A stretch of DNA of 64,000 nucleotides, taken from the NCBI GenBank assembly GCA_035943635.1, contig DASZBX010000148.1, positions 248,001 through 312,000 on the forward strand, given 5' to 3'. Source of the stretch: DASZBX01 sp035943635. GTDB taxonomy: Bacteria > Actinomycetota > Actinomycetes > Streptomycetales > Catenulisporaceae. Shown here in pieces: positions 31,154 to 37,359 of this stretch. Numbering within the stretch: position 1 is the first letter of the stretch; each line of letters opens with the position of its first letter. Position numbers and translations under genes: made by a program. The notes beneath the pieces were generated by a model that was not told where the DNA came from, did not search any database, and saw only the letters and a program-made list of their open reading frames with translations.

Positions 31154-31362
31154 GCCAGGACGGCCCAGTAGTCCTCGATACGAACATCACATCCCAGCGT
31201 TACTCAGCTGCAGCACTGGATTCGTTAAACGCCCTTGCTGCTCGCGATCGGCGTGAGGAAGTCCACCTCGTAGCCGCTCAGGTAGCGATCGCGCTCGGCC
31301 AGGAAGCGAAGCGTATGCGGCTGCTGTTCGTGCGCTTCGAATGCGGCCTGGTCTGCGTATAG
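31150..31362 (+). pseudogene. truncated PIN-domain toxin remnant
   Basis: Starts inside the antitoxin stop (ATGA). Only the first strand of a PIN domain is present: DGPVVLDTNI, with the first catalytic Asp. After residue ~13 the frame is unrelated sequence that runs antisense through the monooxygenase-like gene to a stop at 31362. The other acidic residues of the PIN active site are missing, so no active RNase is expected. The break lies within about 30 bases after 31185. Confidence 0.6.
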
Positions 31363-31539
31363 CTCATAGAAGACGCGCTCGTCCGGCTGGCCGGCTACTT
31401 CGTGAACCGTGTAGGCCAACGTGCCCGGCTCGTGCTTCGCGATCTCCGGTACAGTCTCGGCGACAAGCCGGTCGAACCCTTCGGCTCCACCCGCGGTGAG
31501 ATGGAACCGGACCACAAGGCCATAACCGCCACTCACCAT
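31225..31539 (-). CDS. antibiotic biosynthesis monooxygenase (ABM) family protein
   Basis: 104 residues from ATG 31539, chosen because GAGGAGG stands just upstream. GLVVRFHLTAGGAEGFDRLVAETVPEIAKHEPGTLAYTVHEV and ERVFYELYADQAAFEAHEQQPHT match YgiN-like quinol monooxygenases, small dimeric ferredoxin-fold enzymes that need no cofactor. Just downstream of the original tRNA-Phe terminator, it now forms the left chromosomal neighbour of the integrated element. Confidence 0.85.
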   Translation of the reverse strand: MVSGGYGLVVRFHLTAGGAEGFDRLVAETVPEIAKHEPGTLAYTVHEVAGQPDERVFYELYADQAAFEAHEQQPHTLRFLAERDRYLSGYEVDFLTPIASSKGV

Positions 31540-31557
31540 TGCCTCCTCAACGAAAAA

Positions 31558-31585
31558 GCCCCGGTTCAATGTACTGAACCGGGGC
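31558..31585 (-). terminator. original terminator of tRNA-Phe
   Basis: Perfect 11-bp stem (GCCCCGGTTCA / TGAACCGGGGC), 6-base loop, followed on the minus strand by five T's. It stands eight bases below the left copy of the tRNA 3' half, as expected for the terminator that followed the tRNA before the element inserted. Confidence 0.75.
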
Positions 31586-31593
31586 CTCTCACC

Positions 31594-31636
31594 GTGGTCG
31601 GGGGCGGGGTCGAACCGCCGACCTACCGCTTTTCAG
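31594..31636. repeat. attL: 43-bp duplicate of the tRNA-Phe 3' half
   Basis: Perfect direct repeat of 44242-44284. It covers the tRNA from the anticodon loop (complement CTTTTCAG) to the discriminator base, and then diverges. It is the left junction of the integrated element; the 5' half of the tRNA is missing here, so it is not a tRNA gene. Confidence 0.93.
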
Positions 31637-31662
31637 AACCAACCTAATCCGTCCGGGTTGTC

Positions 31663-31773
31663 TCAGGTGTCGCCTGAACTGCGTAGATACACACTCGGCG
31701 CGACTCTGGCGACACCTGACGACACTCTGTACTTGGACGGACTGAGACGGAAAGTGAGACGGGATCGAGACGG
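31663..31773. repeat. integrase arm-site region, left end
   Basis: Two structures: an inverted repeat TCAGGTGTCGCC (31663-31674) / GGCGACACCTGA (31708-31719), perfect over 12 bp, and direct repeats TGAGACGG at 31743-31750 and 31755-31762 with a third GAGACGG at 31767-31773. The TGAGACGG pair with 12-base spacing recurs at the right end (44161-44180). They resemble arm-type sites for integrase or Xis. Confidence 0.6.
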
Positions 31774-31904
31774 ATCTACCGCGCTAACTGAGCCATCGAG
31801 CCAGTACCGCAGCGAGATTAGTCGATCCACGAATCTAACCCAGTTGCCACACTTTGCAAGCCACTGACCAGCTACTTGTGCGAAATCCAAATTACTAACG
31901 TAGC

Positions 31905-31924
31905 CTGTAGTACTAGCACTACAG
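31905..31924. promoter_or_regulatory. operator upstream of gntR
   Basis: Inverted repeat CTGTAGT-N6-ACTACAG immediately before the ribosome site (GGAGG) of the gntR gene. The half CTGTAGTNCTAG matches the repeated elements at 33196-33279, suggesting autoregulation by the GntR protein. Confidence 0.6.
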
Positions 31925-31935
31925 ATGGAGGAATT

Positions 31936-32715
31936 GTGAGCGCGTCCCTGTTGGACTCCACTTCGGACCGGCCGCTGTCGTTGCAGCTTGCCGACCTGCT
32001 GCGTGACGAGATTACGAGCGGCGCGCGCCGCCCCGGGAGCCAGCTCCCGACCGAGAGCGGCTTTCAGACGGACTACGGCGTGAGTCGCACGACGGTTCGG
32101 GCTGCACTTCGCGAACTCATCGGCCAGGGCCTTGTCGTGAGTCGCAAGGGCTACGGAAGCTTCGTCCGCGATCAGCGACCGATTCGGCGCATCTCCGCTG
32201 GCCACAAGAAGGGCGGCAACGCGCCCGTCTTTGATACGGCGATTCGAGCCTTGGGCCACGAACCGTCCAGGCGGATGCTCCAAGTGGGGCACACCGCCCT
32301 ACCGGCCGAGATTGCCGAACTCCTCGAACAACCTCAGGGTTCTGATGTTGTGATTCGAAAGCGGCTCCAACTGATTGACGGCGAGCCTGCCGTCATCGCC
32401 ACCAGCTACTACCCGATTTGGCTGGCCAAGGGCACGGCGCTTGAGGATGACGGGCCGATCTCGACGGGACCAGACGCGCTCATCGAATCCTTGGGATTCG
32501 AGTTCGGCAAGTGCACCGAGGTCTTCCGCGCACGGATGCCACTGGCAGAGGAGAGCCGCCTGCTTCGGCTTGACGCTGGTGTCCCGGTCATTCGAGTTCT
32601 GCGAACCGACTATGACGTCACCGGCCGACCGCTTCAGGTGGCTGACGACTTGTACGCTGCCGACCGCCATGAGATTGCCGTGGTCTGGAACACCGATAGC
32701 TCGGAAGGGGTCTAG
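31936..32715 (+). CDS. GntR/HutC-type repressor of the element (KorSA-like)
   Basis: 259 residues from GTG 31936 (GGAGG upstream). N-terminal GntR winged helix: LSLQLADLLRDEITSGARRPGSQLPTE, VSRTTVRAALRELIGQGLVVSRKGYGSFV. C-terminal UTRA ligand domain (residues ~90-250: LLEQPQGSDVVIRKRLQLIDGEPAVIATSYYP, PVIRVLRTDYDVTGRPLQVADD). In pSAM2 and related elements a GntR repressor at this place (KorSA) keeps transfer and replication genes off. Its likely targets are the site at 31905-31924 and the three-site promoter at 33196-33279. Codon use is less GC-extreme than in the chromosomal genes. Confidence 0.88.
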   Translation: MSASLLDSTSDRPLSLQLADLLRDEITSGARRPGSQLPTESGFQTDYGVSRTTVRAALRELIGQGLVVSRKGYGSFVRDQRPIRRISAGHKKGGNAPVFDTAIRALGHEPSRRMLQVGHTALPAEIAELLEQPQGSDVVIRKRLQLIDGEPAVIATSYYPIWLAKGTALEDDGPISTGPDALIESLGFEFGKCTEVFRARMPLAEESRLLRLDAGVPVIRVLRTDYDVTGRPLQVADDLYAADRHEIAVVWNTDSSEGV

Positions 32716-32718
32716 CCC

Positions 32719-33201
32719 ATGTCAGGATGGCCGCACAACTGGAGCCAGCGCGTAGACGGCTCCGAGTGCGCAATGTGCCGGAACGGTGAGCGGCTTGCGA
32801 GTGACAAGTACGGCATTCGCTTCTATGCCGGACGCTATGCCGACGCTTATTTGCAGCGCGCGGATGTCCAGCGTGGTTACAGCCTTGTGATTTGGCATGG
32901 CCGCCACGTCATCGAGCCGGTAGACCTCACGGACGAGGAAGCCGCGGGCTACTGGCTCGATGTTCTCGCCGCTGCTAAGGCTCTGATCAAGCATTTCTCT
33001 CCGCTGAAGATGAACTACGAGACGCTCGGAAACGGCACGCCGCATCTTCACACGCACCTGGTTCCGCGTTATCTGACTGACCCGGCACCCGGCCAGCCGT
33101 TCCCGTTGGTTGCTGTTGATCACCCGGATTCCCTTGGCGATCCGGAATTGATCGCCGCCGACGCTGCTGACCTGCGTCTTCTCACTGGACATTCCCTGTA
33201 G
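32719..33201 (+). CDS. HIT family nucleotide hydrolase
   Basis: 160 residues, three bases after gntR and so in the same transcript. Cys residues in GSECAMC, the FYAGRYADAYLQ strand, and the histidine triad PHLHTHLVPRY (H-x-H-x-H) mark a HIT protein; these hydrolyse or transfer nucleotides from dinucleotides or AMP conjugates. In pSAM2 the gene next to korSA is pif, which carries a Nudix motif and blocks transfer into cells that already hold the element. A nucleotide hydrolase of another fold in the same place could have that role; this is inference. Confidence 0.85.
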   Translation: MSGWPHNWSQRVDGSECAMCRNGERLASDKYGIRFYAGRYADAYLQRADVQRGYSLVIWHGRHVIEPVDLTDEEAAGYWLDVLAAAKALIKHFSPLKMNYETLGNGTPHLHTHLVPRYLTDPAPGQPFPLVAVDHPDSLGDPELIAADAADLRLLTGHSL

Positions 33202-33279
33202 TCCTAGGACTTGCAGTTGTCGCACGTGTCGTGCATACTTTGTCTTGTAGTCCTAGGGCCTCAAGCCTGTAGTCCTAGG
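33196..33279 (+). promoter_or_regulatory. promoter overlapped by three repressor sites
   Basis: Sigma-70-type promoter TTGCAG (33211-33216), 17-base spacer, CATACT (33234-33239). Three copies of TGTAGTCCTAGG surround it: 33196-33216 (within an imperfect palindrome centred on AGTCCTAGGACT, overlapping the -35), 33245-33257 and 33267-33279 just after the -10. They share their core with the operator before gntR. A repressor bound there should shut the promoter, which would drive the element's activation genes. Confidence 0.65.
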
Positions 33280-33307
33280 CTTACTAACTTCATAGGGAGT
33301 CTTCCGG

Positions 33308-33373
33308 ATGACAGTGCGCCGCGTGAGCGGCCACAGGAACAAGGTCCCGGGATGGTTCGCCAGGACTCCATAA
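33308..33373 (+). CDS. 21-residue leader peptide candidate
   Basis: ATG at 33308 with AGGGAG eight bases upstream; encodes a basic peptide beginning MTVRRVSGHRNK and ending WFARTP, stop at 33371-33373. It lies in the leader between the repressed promoter and the hairpin at 33388-33421. It may be a regulatory leader peptide or a small protein of its own; no relatives are recognised. Confidence 0.4.
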   Translation: MTVRRVSGHRNKVPGWFARTP

Positions 33374-33387
33374 ATACGCAAAGAAAT

Positions 33388-33421
33388 AGCTCTGGCGGGT
33401 GGTGAGAGACCCGCCAGAGCT
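33388..33421 (+). terminator. leader hairpin, possible attenuator
   Basis: Perfect 13-bp stem AGCTCTGGCGGGT / ACCCGCCAGAGCT with an 8-base loop, 15 bases after the leader-peptide stop and 33 bases before the HTH gene. No T-run follows. It could attenuate or process the transcript. Confidence 0.5.
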
Positions 33422-33453
33422 GAAGACACCGAGACCGATGCAGGAGATCAACG

Positions 33454-33699
33454 ATGTCCTTTGATGATACCCCCATGCCGGATTCTCCGGCCGCATTGCC
33501 GAAGTTTTTCCGGGTCACTCAGGTGGCTGACCAGCTCAACGTGCACCGGACCACGGTGTACCGGGCCATCGAATCGGGATCGTTGCGTGCGGTCCGGTTC
33601 GGTCAGGGGCGCGGCGGTCTGCGCGTGCCGGCCGCCGCGCTCACCGAATTCCTCGCCGCTTCGGAGATTCGCTCCTTCGACCTGGCGGAGGTGGCGTGA
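33454..33699 (+). CDS. small excisionase-like HTH protein
   Basis: 81 residues. FFRVTQVADQLNVHRTTVYRAIESGSLRAVRFGQGRGGLRVPAAALTEFL is a MerR/Xis-type winged helix (HTH_17). A second, more typical Xis candidate stands next to the integrase, so this one is probably a regulator of the operon it begins. Stop overlaps the next start. Confidence 0.8.
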   Translation: MSFDDTPMPDSPAALPKFFRVTQVADQLNVHRTTVYRAIESGSLRAVRFGQGRGGLRVPAAALTEFLAASEIRSFDLAEVA

Positions 33700-34703
33700 T
33701 GTCGGTTGTTGCGGAGGTGTCGGCTCCGGCCGGTTCGGTGGCTGAGGTGTTCGAGGGTGTGTTCGCCCGGTATCACGGCAAGATCCGGAGCCTGTTCTAC
33801 ACCTGGCTGGGCGACTGGGCGACGGCTGAGGATTTGGCGGCCGAGGTGTTCACGTCGTTGTGGCGGGACATGTCCCAGCGCGGCCTTGAGCTGGTGGACG
33901 TTGAGAGCCTGTACGGGTTCTTGGCCCAGCGTGCCCGGTGGGCCAAGGCGAACTACTACAAGGCTCAGGCCGCGCGGCGCGAGTCGCTGTGCTGGCCGGA
34001 GGACGAGGCGGACACCGACCGGATCGAGGCGTTGGCCGCCGCGTTGACCACGGACGGCCCGGAGGCCACCACGGTCTCTCGGGTGGACTTGGCCCGGGTC
34101 ATCAGCATCCTGCCGGACAAGCAGCACCGCGCCATCCTGCTGCGCTACCTGTGCGACATGGCCCCGGACCAGGTGGCCAGCATCACCGGGTGGCCCCCGC
34201 GCACCGTACGCCTGCACACCGCCGGCGCCCTGGACGCGCTGCGCACCGCCGCTGGACTGCCCACCGACAAGAACATGCAGGACCGCATCCAGGAGAGCAC
34301 CGCCGAGCGGTACGAGGCCATGCGCCAGGCCTACCTCGCCTCCATCGAGGCGGGCGAACCGCTGACCATGAACGAGCTGGCCCGGCGCTTTGGCCGCACC
34401 AGACTTGCCGCCCGCCGGGCCACCGCGGGCATCACCCGCCCGGTCCGCCCCGTGGCCAAGCAGCGAGTTGAGGACACGCTCCGCGCGGAGCTGGCCGACG
34501 GCCTCTACCCGCCGGGCACCGCGATGCCCACCGCCGACCAGATCGCCGACCGATTCCAGGTCAACACCAGCACCGTCAGCTACGCCATGGCGCACCTGCG
34601 CGATGACGGACTGGTGGTCAAGCTCACCGGACCCGGATTCGGCTCCTCCGGCCGCTACCACGCCGCCCCGGCCGCGCAGCTGCGCGAGGCGGTGGCCGCG
34701 TGA
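33699..34703 (+). CDS. sigma-factor/GntR fusion regulator
   Basis: 334 residues; ATG 33699 is seven bases after GGAGG (GTG 33696 is possible). Residues ~15-85 resemble sigma-70 region 2 (FARYHGKIRSLFYTWLGDWATAEDLAAEVFTSLW), ~125-180 region 4 (SILPDKQHRAILLRYLCDMAPDQVASITGWPPRTVRLHTAGALDAL), ~200-240 another HTH (LTMNELARRFGRTRLAARR), and ~245-315 a GntR winged helix (RVEDTLRAELADGLYPPGTAMPTADQIADRFQVNTSTVSYAMAHLRDDGLVV). Sigma plus GntR in one chain is unusual. It follows the repressed promoter, so it may be the activator of transfer and replication, the place Pra has in pSAM2. Confidence 0.75.
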   Translation: MSVVAEVSAPAGSVAEVFEGVFARYHGKIRSLFYTWLGDWATAEDLAAEVFTSLWRDMSQRGLELVDVESLYGFLAQRARWAKANYYKAQAARRESLCWPEDEADTDRIEALAAALTTDGPEATTVSRVDLARVISILPDKQHRAILLRYLCDMAPDQVASITGWPPRTVRLHTAGALDALRTAAGLPTDKNMQDRIQESTAERYEAMRQAYLASIEAGEPLTMNELARRFGRTRLAARRATAGITRPVRPVAKQRVEDTLRAELADGLYPPGTAMPTADQIADRFQVNTSTVSYAMAHLRDDGLVVKLTGPGFGSSGRYHAAPAAQLREAVAA

Positions 34704-35032
34704 GCTCGCTGACCCCCGCCGCCGTCTTGGCAGCCGTGCACGCCCGGGGCCTGGCCGCTTCTGAGTGCTCCGTCCTGGTGCTGGGTGCGGGTGCCGTGCT
34801 GGTCCTGGTGTGGCTGGGTGTGGCCGCGCGTCGGCAGGCCCGGCGCCTGTCGCGCTCCACGACCCGCGCCCTGTCCGGCGGACGGCGCCCCCGGGCGGGC
34901 GACACCCGCCGGATGGTGGCCAGGGCCGGGCGCTCGCGCCGCGCGTCCTGGCGCTTCCGCAAGGCCCTGCTGCTCAGTGTCCTGCTGGCCGCCGCCTACG
35001 TGTGGACCCGGGTCCACACCCACACCCGCTGA
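34700..35032 (+). CDS. small membrane protein of the element
   Basis: 110 residues, GTG start overlapping the previous stop by 4 bases. Two hydrophobic segments (~22-42 VLVLGAGAVLVLVWLGV, ~88-102 ALLLSVLLAAAYVW) are separated by a very basic loop (RRQARRLSRSTTRALSGGRRPRAGDTRR). Small membrane proteins of this type (Spd) help plasmid spread in Streptomyces mycelium. Assignment to that group is by context only. Confidence 0.6.
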   Translation: MSSLTPAAVLAAVHARGLAASECSVLVLGAGAVLVLVWLGVAARRQARRLSRSTTRALSGGRRPRAGDTRRMVARAGRSRRASWRFRKALLLSVLLAAAYVWTRVHTHTR

Positions 35033-35055
35033 TCCCTGGAACGGAAGGAACCGAG

Positions 35056-35472
35056 ATGAGCACTCTTACCCCGCCCGTTGTCGGCGCCCTGGTGCGCCGC
35101 TACCCGCTCCCGGCCCCCGACGCTGACGACCGGTTCACGTTCGGCCTGTTCCTGGACGTGGCCAAGGCCTTGGAGAGCCACGGCTACCCGGCCTTGACCG
35201 GCCCGGACCTGGTGGACCTGGGCCAGGCCCTGTACCGCCTGCTCTACACCACGCCCGACACCGCCGCCGACGCCGAGCACGACCGGGACGAGGTCCCGTC
35301 CGCGATGGTGGTGCACCTGCTGCTGACGGCCCGGGAGGCCGTGGCGGCGGGCACGCTGGGCCTGGTGAGCCGGTGTGGCGCCACCAGCGAGGCGGGCAGT
35401 TTCCAGCGCCACCGCATCACCTGCCCGGCGTGCCTGGCGACCCTGGCCGCCCAGGGCGGGGCCGAGCGGTGA
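35056..35472 (+). CDS. hypothetical AICE protein
   Basis: 138 residues, GGAAGGAA before ATG 35056. Helical, with a C-terminal CPACLATLAAQ that together with an upstream Cys (LVSRCGATSEAGSFQRHRITC) may bind zinc. Not recognised. Part of the co-directional run leading to the transfer genes; stop overlaps the next GTG. Confidence 0.55.
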   Translation: MSTLTPPVVGALVRRYPLPAPDADDRFTFGLFLDVAKALESHGYPALTGPDLVDLGQALYRLLYTTPDTAADAEHDRDEVPSAMVVHLLLTAREAVAAGTLGLVSRCGATSEAGSFQRHRITCPACLATLAAQGGAER

Positions 35473-35900
35473 TCGCCGACGTGATGATCGCCCTGGACGC
35501 GCTGGAGGCCGCCACGCAGGCGGCGGACGCCGCGCTGGACTCGGAGACCCTGGACCGCACCTACGTGCTGGAGGCGCTGGTGGAGGCGGCCCAGGTGCTG
35601 TTCGCGGCCCTGGCCCTGCCCGCCGAGGACGAAGACGAGGAGCGGGGCGCCGGGATCGACACGGCTGCCCAGTCCACCGGGCACCTGCCCGGCTACTACG
35701 ACAACGACCCGCGGCCGCTGCCCAGCCAGGACAAGAGCCAGGCCGACGACATCGCGGCCGAGCGGGAGTTCTACCAGCGCGAGCAGGCCGCCGAACTGGC
35801 CGCCGAGCGCGAGGAGACCTTGCGCGAGATGGCCGCTGAGGCCACCTACCACCCGACCATCGCCCACGACCCGAGGACCTCCGATGACCGCCCTTGCTGA
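35469..35900 (+). CDS. hypothetical acidic AICE protein
   Basis: 143 residues from GTG 35469, overlapping the preceding stop. N-terminal helix rich in Ala and Glu (ALEAATQAADAALDSETLDRTYVLEALVEA), then an acidic coiled-coil-like stretch (EREFYQREQAAELAAEREETLREMAAEA). Not recognised. Overlaps the DUF2637 gene by 17 bases. Confidence 0.5.
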   Translation: MIADVMIALDALEAATQAADAALDSETLDRTYVLEALVEAAQVLFAALALPAEDEDEERGAGIDTAAQSTGHLPGYYDNDPRPLPSQDKSQADDIAAEREFYQREQAAELAAEREETLREMAAEATYHPTIAHDPRTSDDRPC

Positions 35901-36627
35901 ACACCAGGCCGCCACCAGGCCGGCCGCCGAGAACCGCGACGTGCTGTTCGCCCTGGGCATGGCCGCCGTGTCCCTGGCCGCCGCCGTCTCCTCCTACTCG
36001 GGCCTGGCCACCCTGGCGGACCTGGCCGGCTGGAACCACAAGCTGGCCCTGCTGCTGCCGGTCACCATCGACGCCTACGCCCTGACCGCCACCCGCGTGT
36101 GGCTCTCGCCCCGGACCGTCGGGCACAAGGCCCGGCGTTGGGCGAAGGGCAACGCGATCGGCGCCATCGCCACCTCCGTGGCCGGCAACGCCGTGGCGCA
36201 CGCCGCGAACGCCGCCGTGTTCCACGTCACCTGGCCGATCGTGGTGGCCGTCTCGGCGATCCCCTCGATCGTGCTGGGCCTGATCACGCACCTGTGGCAC
36301 CTGCGCAACACCCCCGACCCCACGCCCGTCCCGGTCCTGACCGAGCGGCTCGACCCGGTCGAGCCGATCCCCGCTGCGGTGACGGACCCGGTACCCGACC
36401 CGATCACCGGGCCGGACCCCACCCCCGTGGCTCGCCCGGCACGGCGGGTCGCGCGCCCCAAGGCGGACACGACCCGGCGCACCCCGGAGGAACTGCTCAC
36501 CGCCGCCCGCGAGGCGATGAATGGTCGCAAGCCGACCGCCGAAGGGATCCGCCTGGCCCTGGGGATTAAGGCTGCTACTGCCCGTGAGCTGCGGGAACTG
36601 CTGCTCGCTGAGGCGTCCGGGGCCTGA
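35884..36627 (+). CDS. DUF2637 membrane protein (Spd-like transfer protein)
   Basis: 247 residues. Four hydrophobic segments in the first 140 residues (VLFALGMAAVSLAAAVSSYSG, LALLLPVTIDAYALTATRVWL, AIGAIATSVAGNAVAHAANA, WPIVVAVSAIPSIVLGLITHL) are the DUF2637 pattern. The proline-rich linker is followed by a small C-terminal helical domain (RTPEELLTAAREAMNGRKPTAEGIRLALGI). DUF2637 proteins accompany the FtsK-like translocase in actinobacterial conjugative elements and are thought to help spreading along the mycelium. Confidence 0.8.
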   Translation: MTALAEHQAATRPAAENRDVLFALGMAAVSLAAAVSSYSGLATLADLAGWNHKLALLLPVTIDAYALTATRVWLSPRTVGHKARRWAKGNAIGAIATSVAGNAVAHAANAAVFHVTWPIVVAVSAIPSIVLGLITHLWHLRNTPDPTPVPVLTERLDPVEPIPAAVTDPVPDPITGPDPTPVARPARRVARPKADTTRRTPEELLTAAREAMNGRKPTAEGIRLALGIKAATARELRELLLAEASGA

Positions 36628-36725
36628 TCGGGCCGGATCGGCGACGCCCCCGGGGGTCGGGTGTCGCCGGTCCCGTCCGGCCAGTACCGACACCCGGACC
36701 CATCCCCACTGAGAGGACACCTGAG

Positions 36726-37199
36726 ATGACCCGTCCCGCGCCCCTGATCCTGCTGGCCGCCACCACCCTGGCCGCCACCGCCGCGTGCGTCCCGGCACCC
36801 GACCAGCCCACCGACCCCGGCGCGCCCGCCGCACCGGCCCGGACGACCGCCACGGCCCGCCCGGCGTGCACCGCGGCGTTCCCGACCCGGGACCACTCCG
36901 GAATCACCATCGCCCACGGCACCGTGATCGGAACGGTCACCGTCACCTGCACCGGCACCCCGCACTACCCGACCTACCTGGTCACCTTCGGCCACTCCGC
37001 GGACCGCAGCCCCGACGACGTCACCTACCCCGGCTCGACCACCTTCACCAGCACCCACGTCAGCTACCGGATCACCGCGCCCTGCGCCCCCGGGGACTGG
37101 GTCCTGGACATCACCGTCACCGCCACCGTGGACCACACCGCGATCGAGACCGTCACCAACGGGACCCAGATCACCCTTGGCGCCCCCGACTGCCACTAA
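36726..37199 (+). CDS. putative lipoprotein of the element
   Basis: 157 residues. Signal with lipobox-like LAATAAC at ~14-20, then a Pro/Ala-rich spacer and a beta-rich domain with cysteines (ACTAAF, VTCTGTP, TAPCAPGDWVLDITV, APDCH). It looks distantly like the lipoprotein at 47221-47676 (shared SGI.I..G.V.GT...CTG and C.PG.W patterns). Surface location would suit a role in mating-pair recognition or exclusion, which is speculation. Confidence 0.65.
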   Translation: MTRPAPLILLAATTLAATAACVPAPDQPTDPGAPAAPARTTATARPACTAAFPTRDHSGITIAHGTVIGTVTVTCTGTPHYPTYLVTFGHSADRSPDDVTYPGSTTFTSTHVSYRITAPCAPGDWVLDITVTATVDHTAIETVTNGTQITLGAPDCH

Positions 37200-37359
37200 T
37201 CGGCCCGCACTACCTGCGCGGGCTGCGGCCAGGTCGTGTGGACAAAGCCGTGACCCACCGGCCCTGACCAGGCCACCCACTTTGATCGCTCAATTTGCGC
37301 GGGCCGCCGGACTCTTGGCGGACGACGACGGCCCGCCGTCCAGGAAGGACCAGATCAGC
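37200..37359 (+). promoter_or_regulatory. leader region of the translocase gene
   Basis: 160 bases before traB-like ATG 37360, with ribosome site AGGAAGGACC. Contains GC-rich self-complementary stretches (GGACGACGACGGCCCGCCGTCC) that can fold. No clear promoter boxes. Confidence 0.35.

Noticed and set aside
31594..31636. Second tRNA gene at the left att site
   Set aside because: Only the 3' half is present; no D-arm or 5' acceptor strand, so it is an att duplicate.
31658..31867. 69-codon frame at the left end of the element
   Set aside because: It runs through the inverted repeat and the TGAGACGG arm sites and has no ribosome site.
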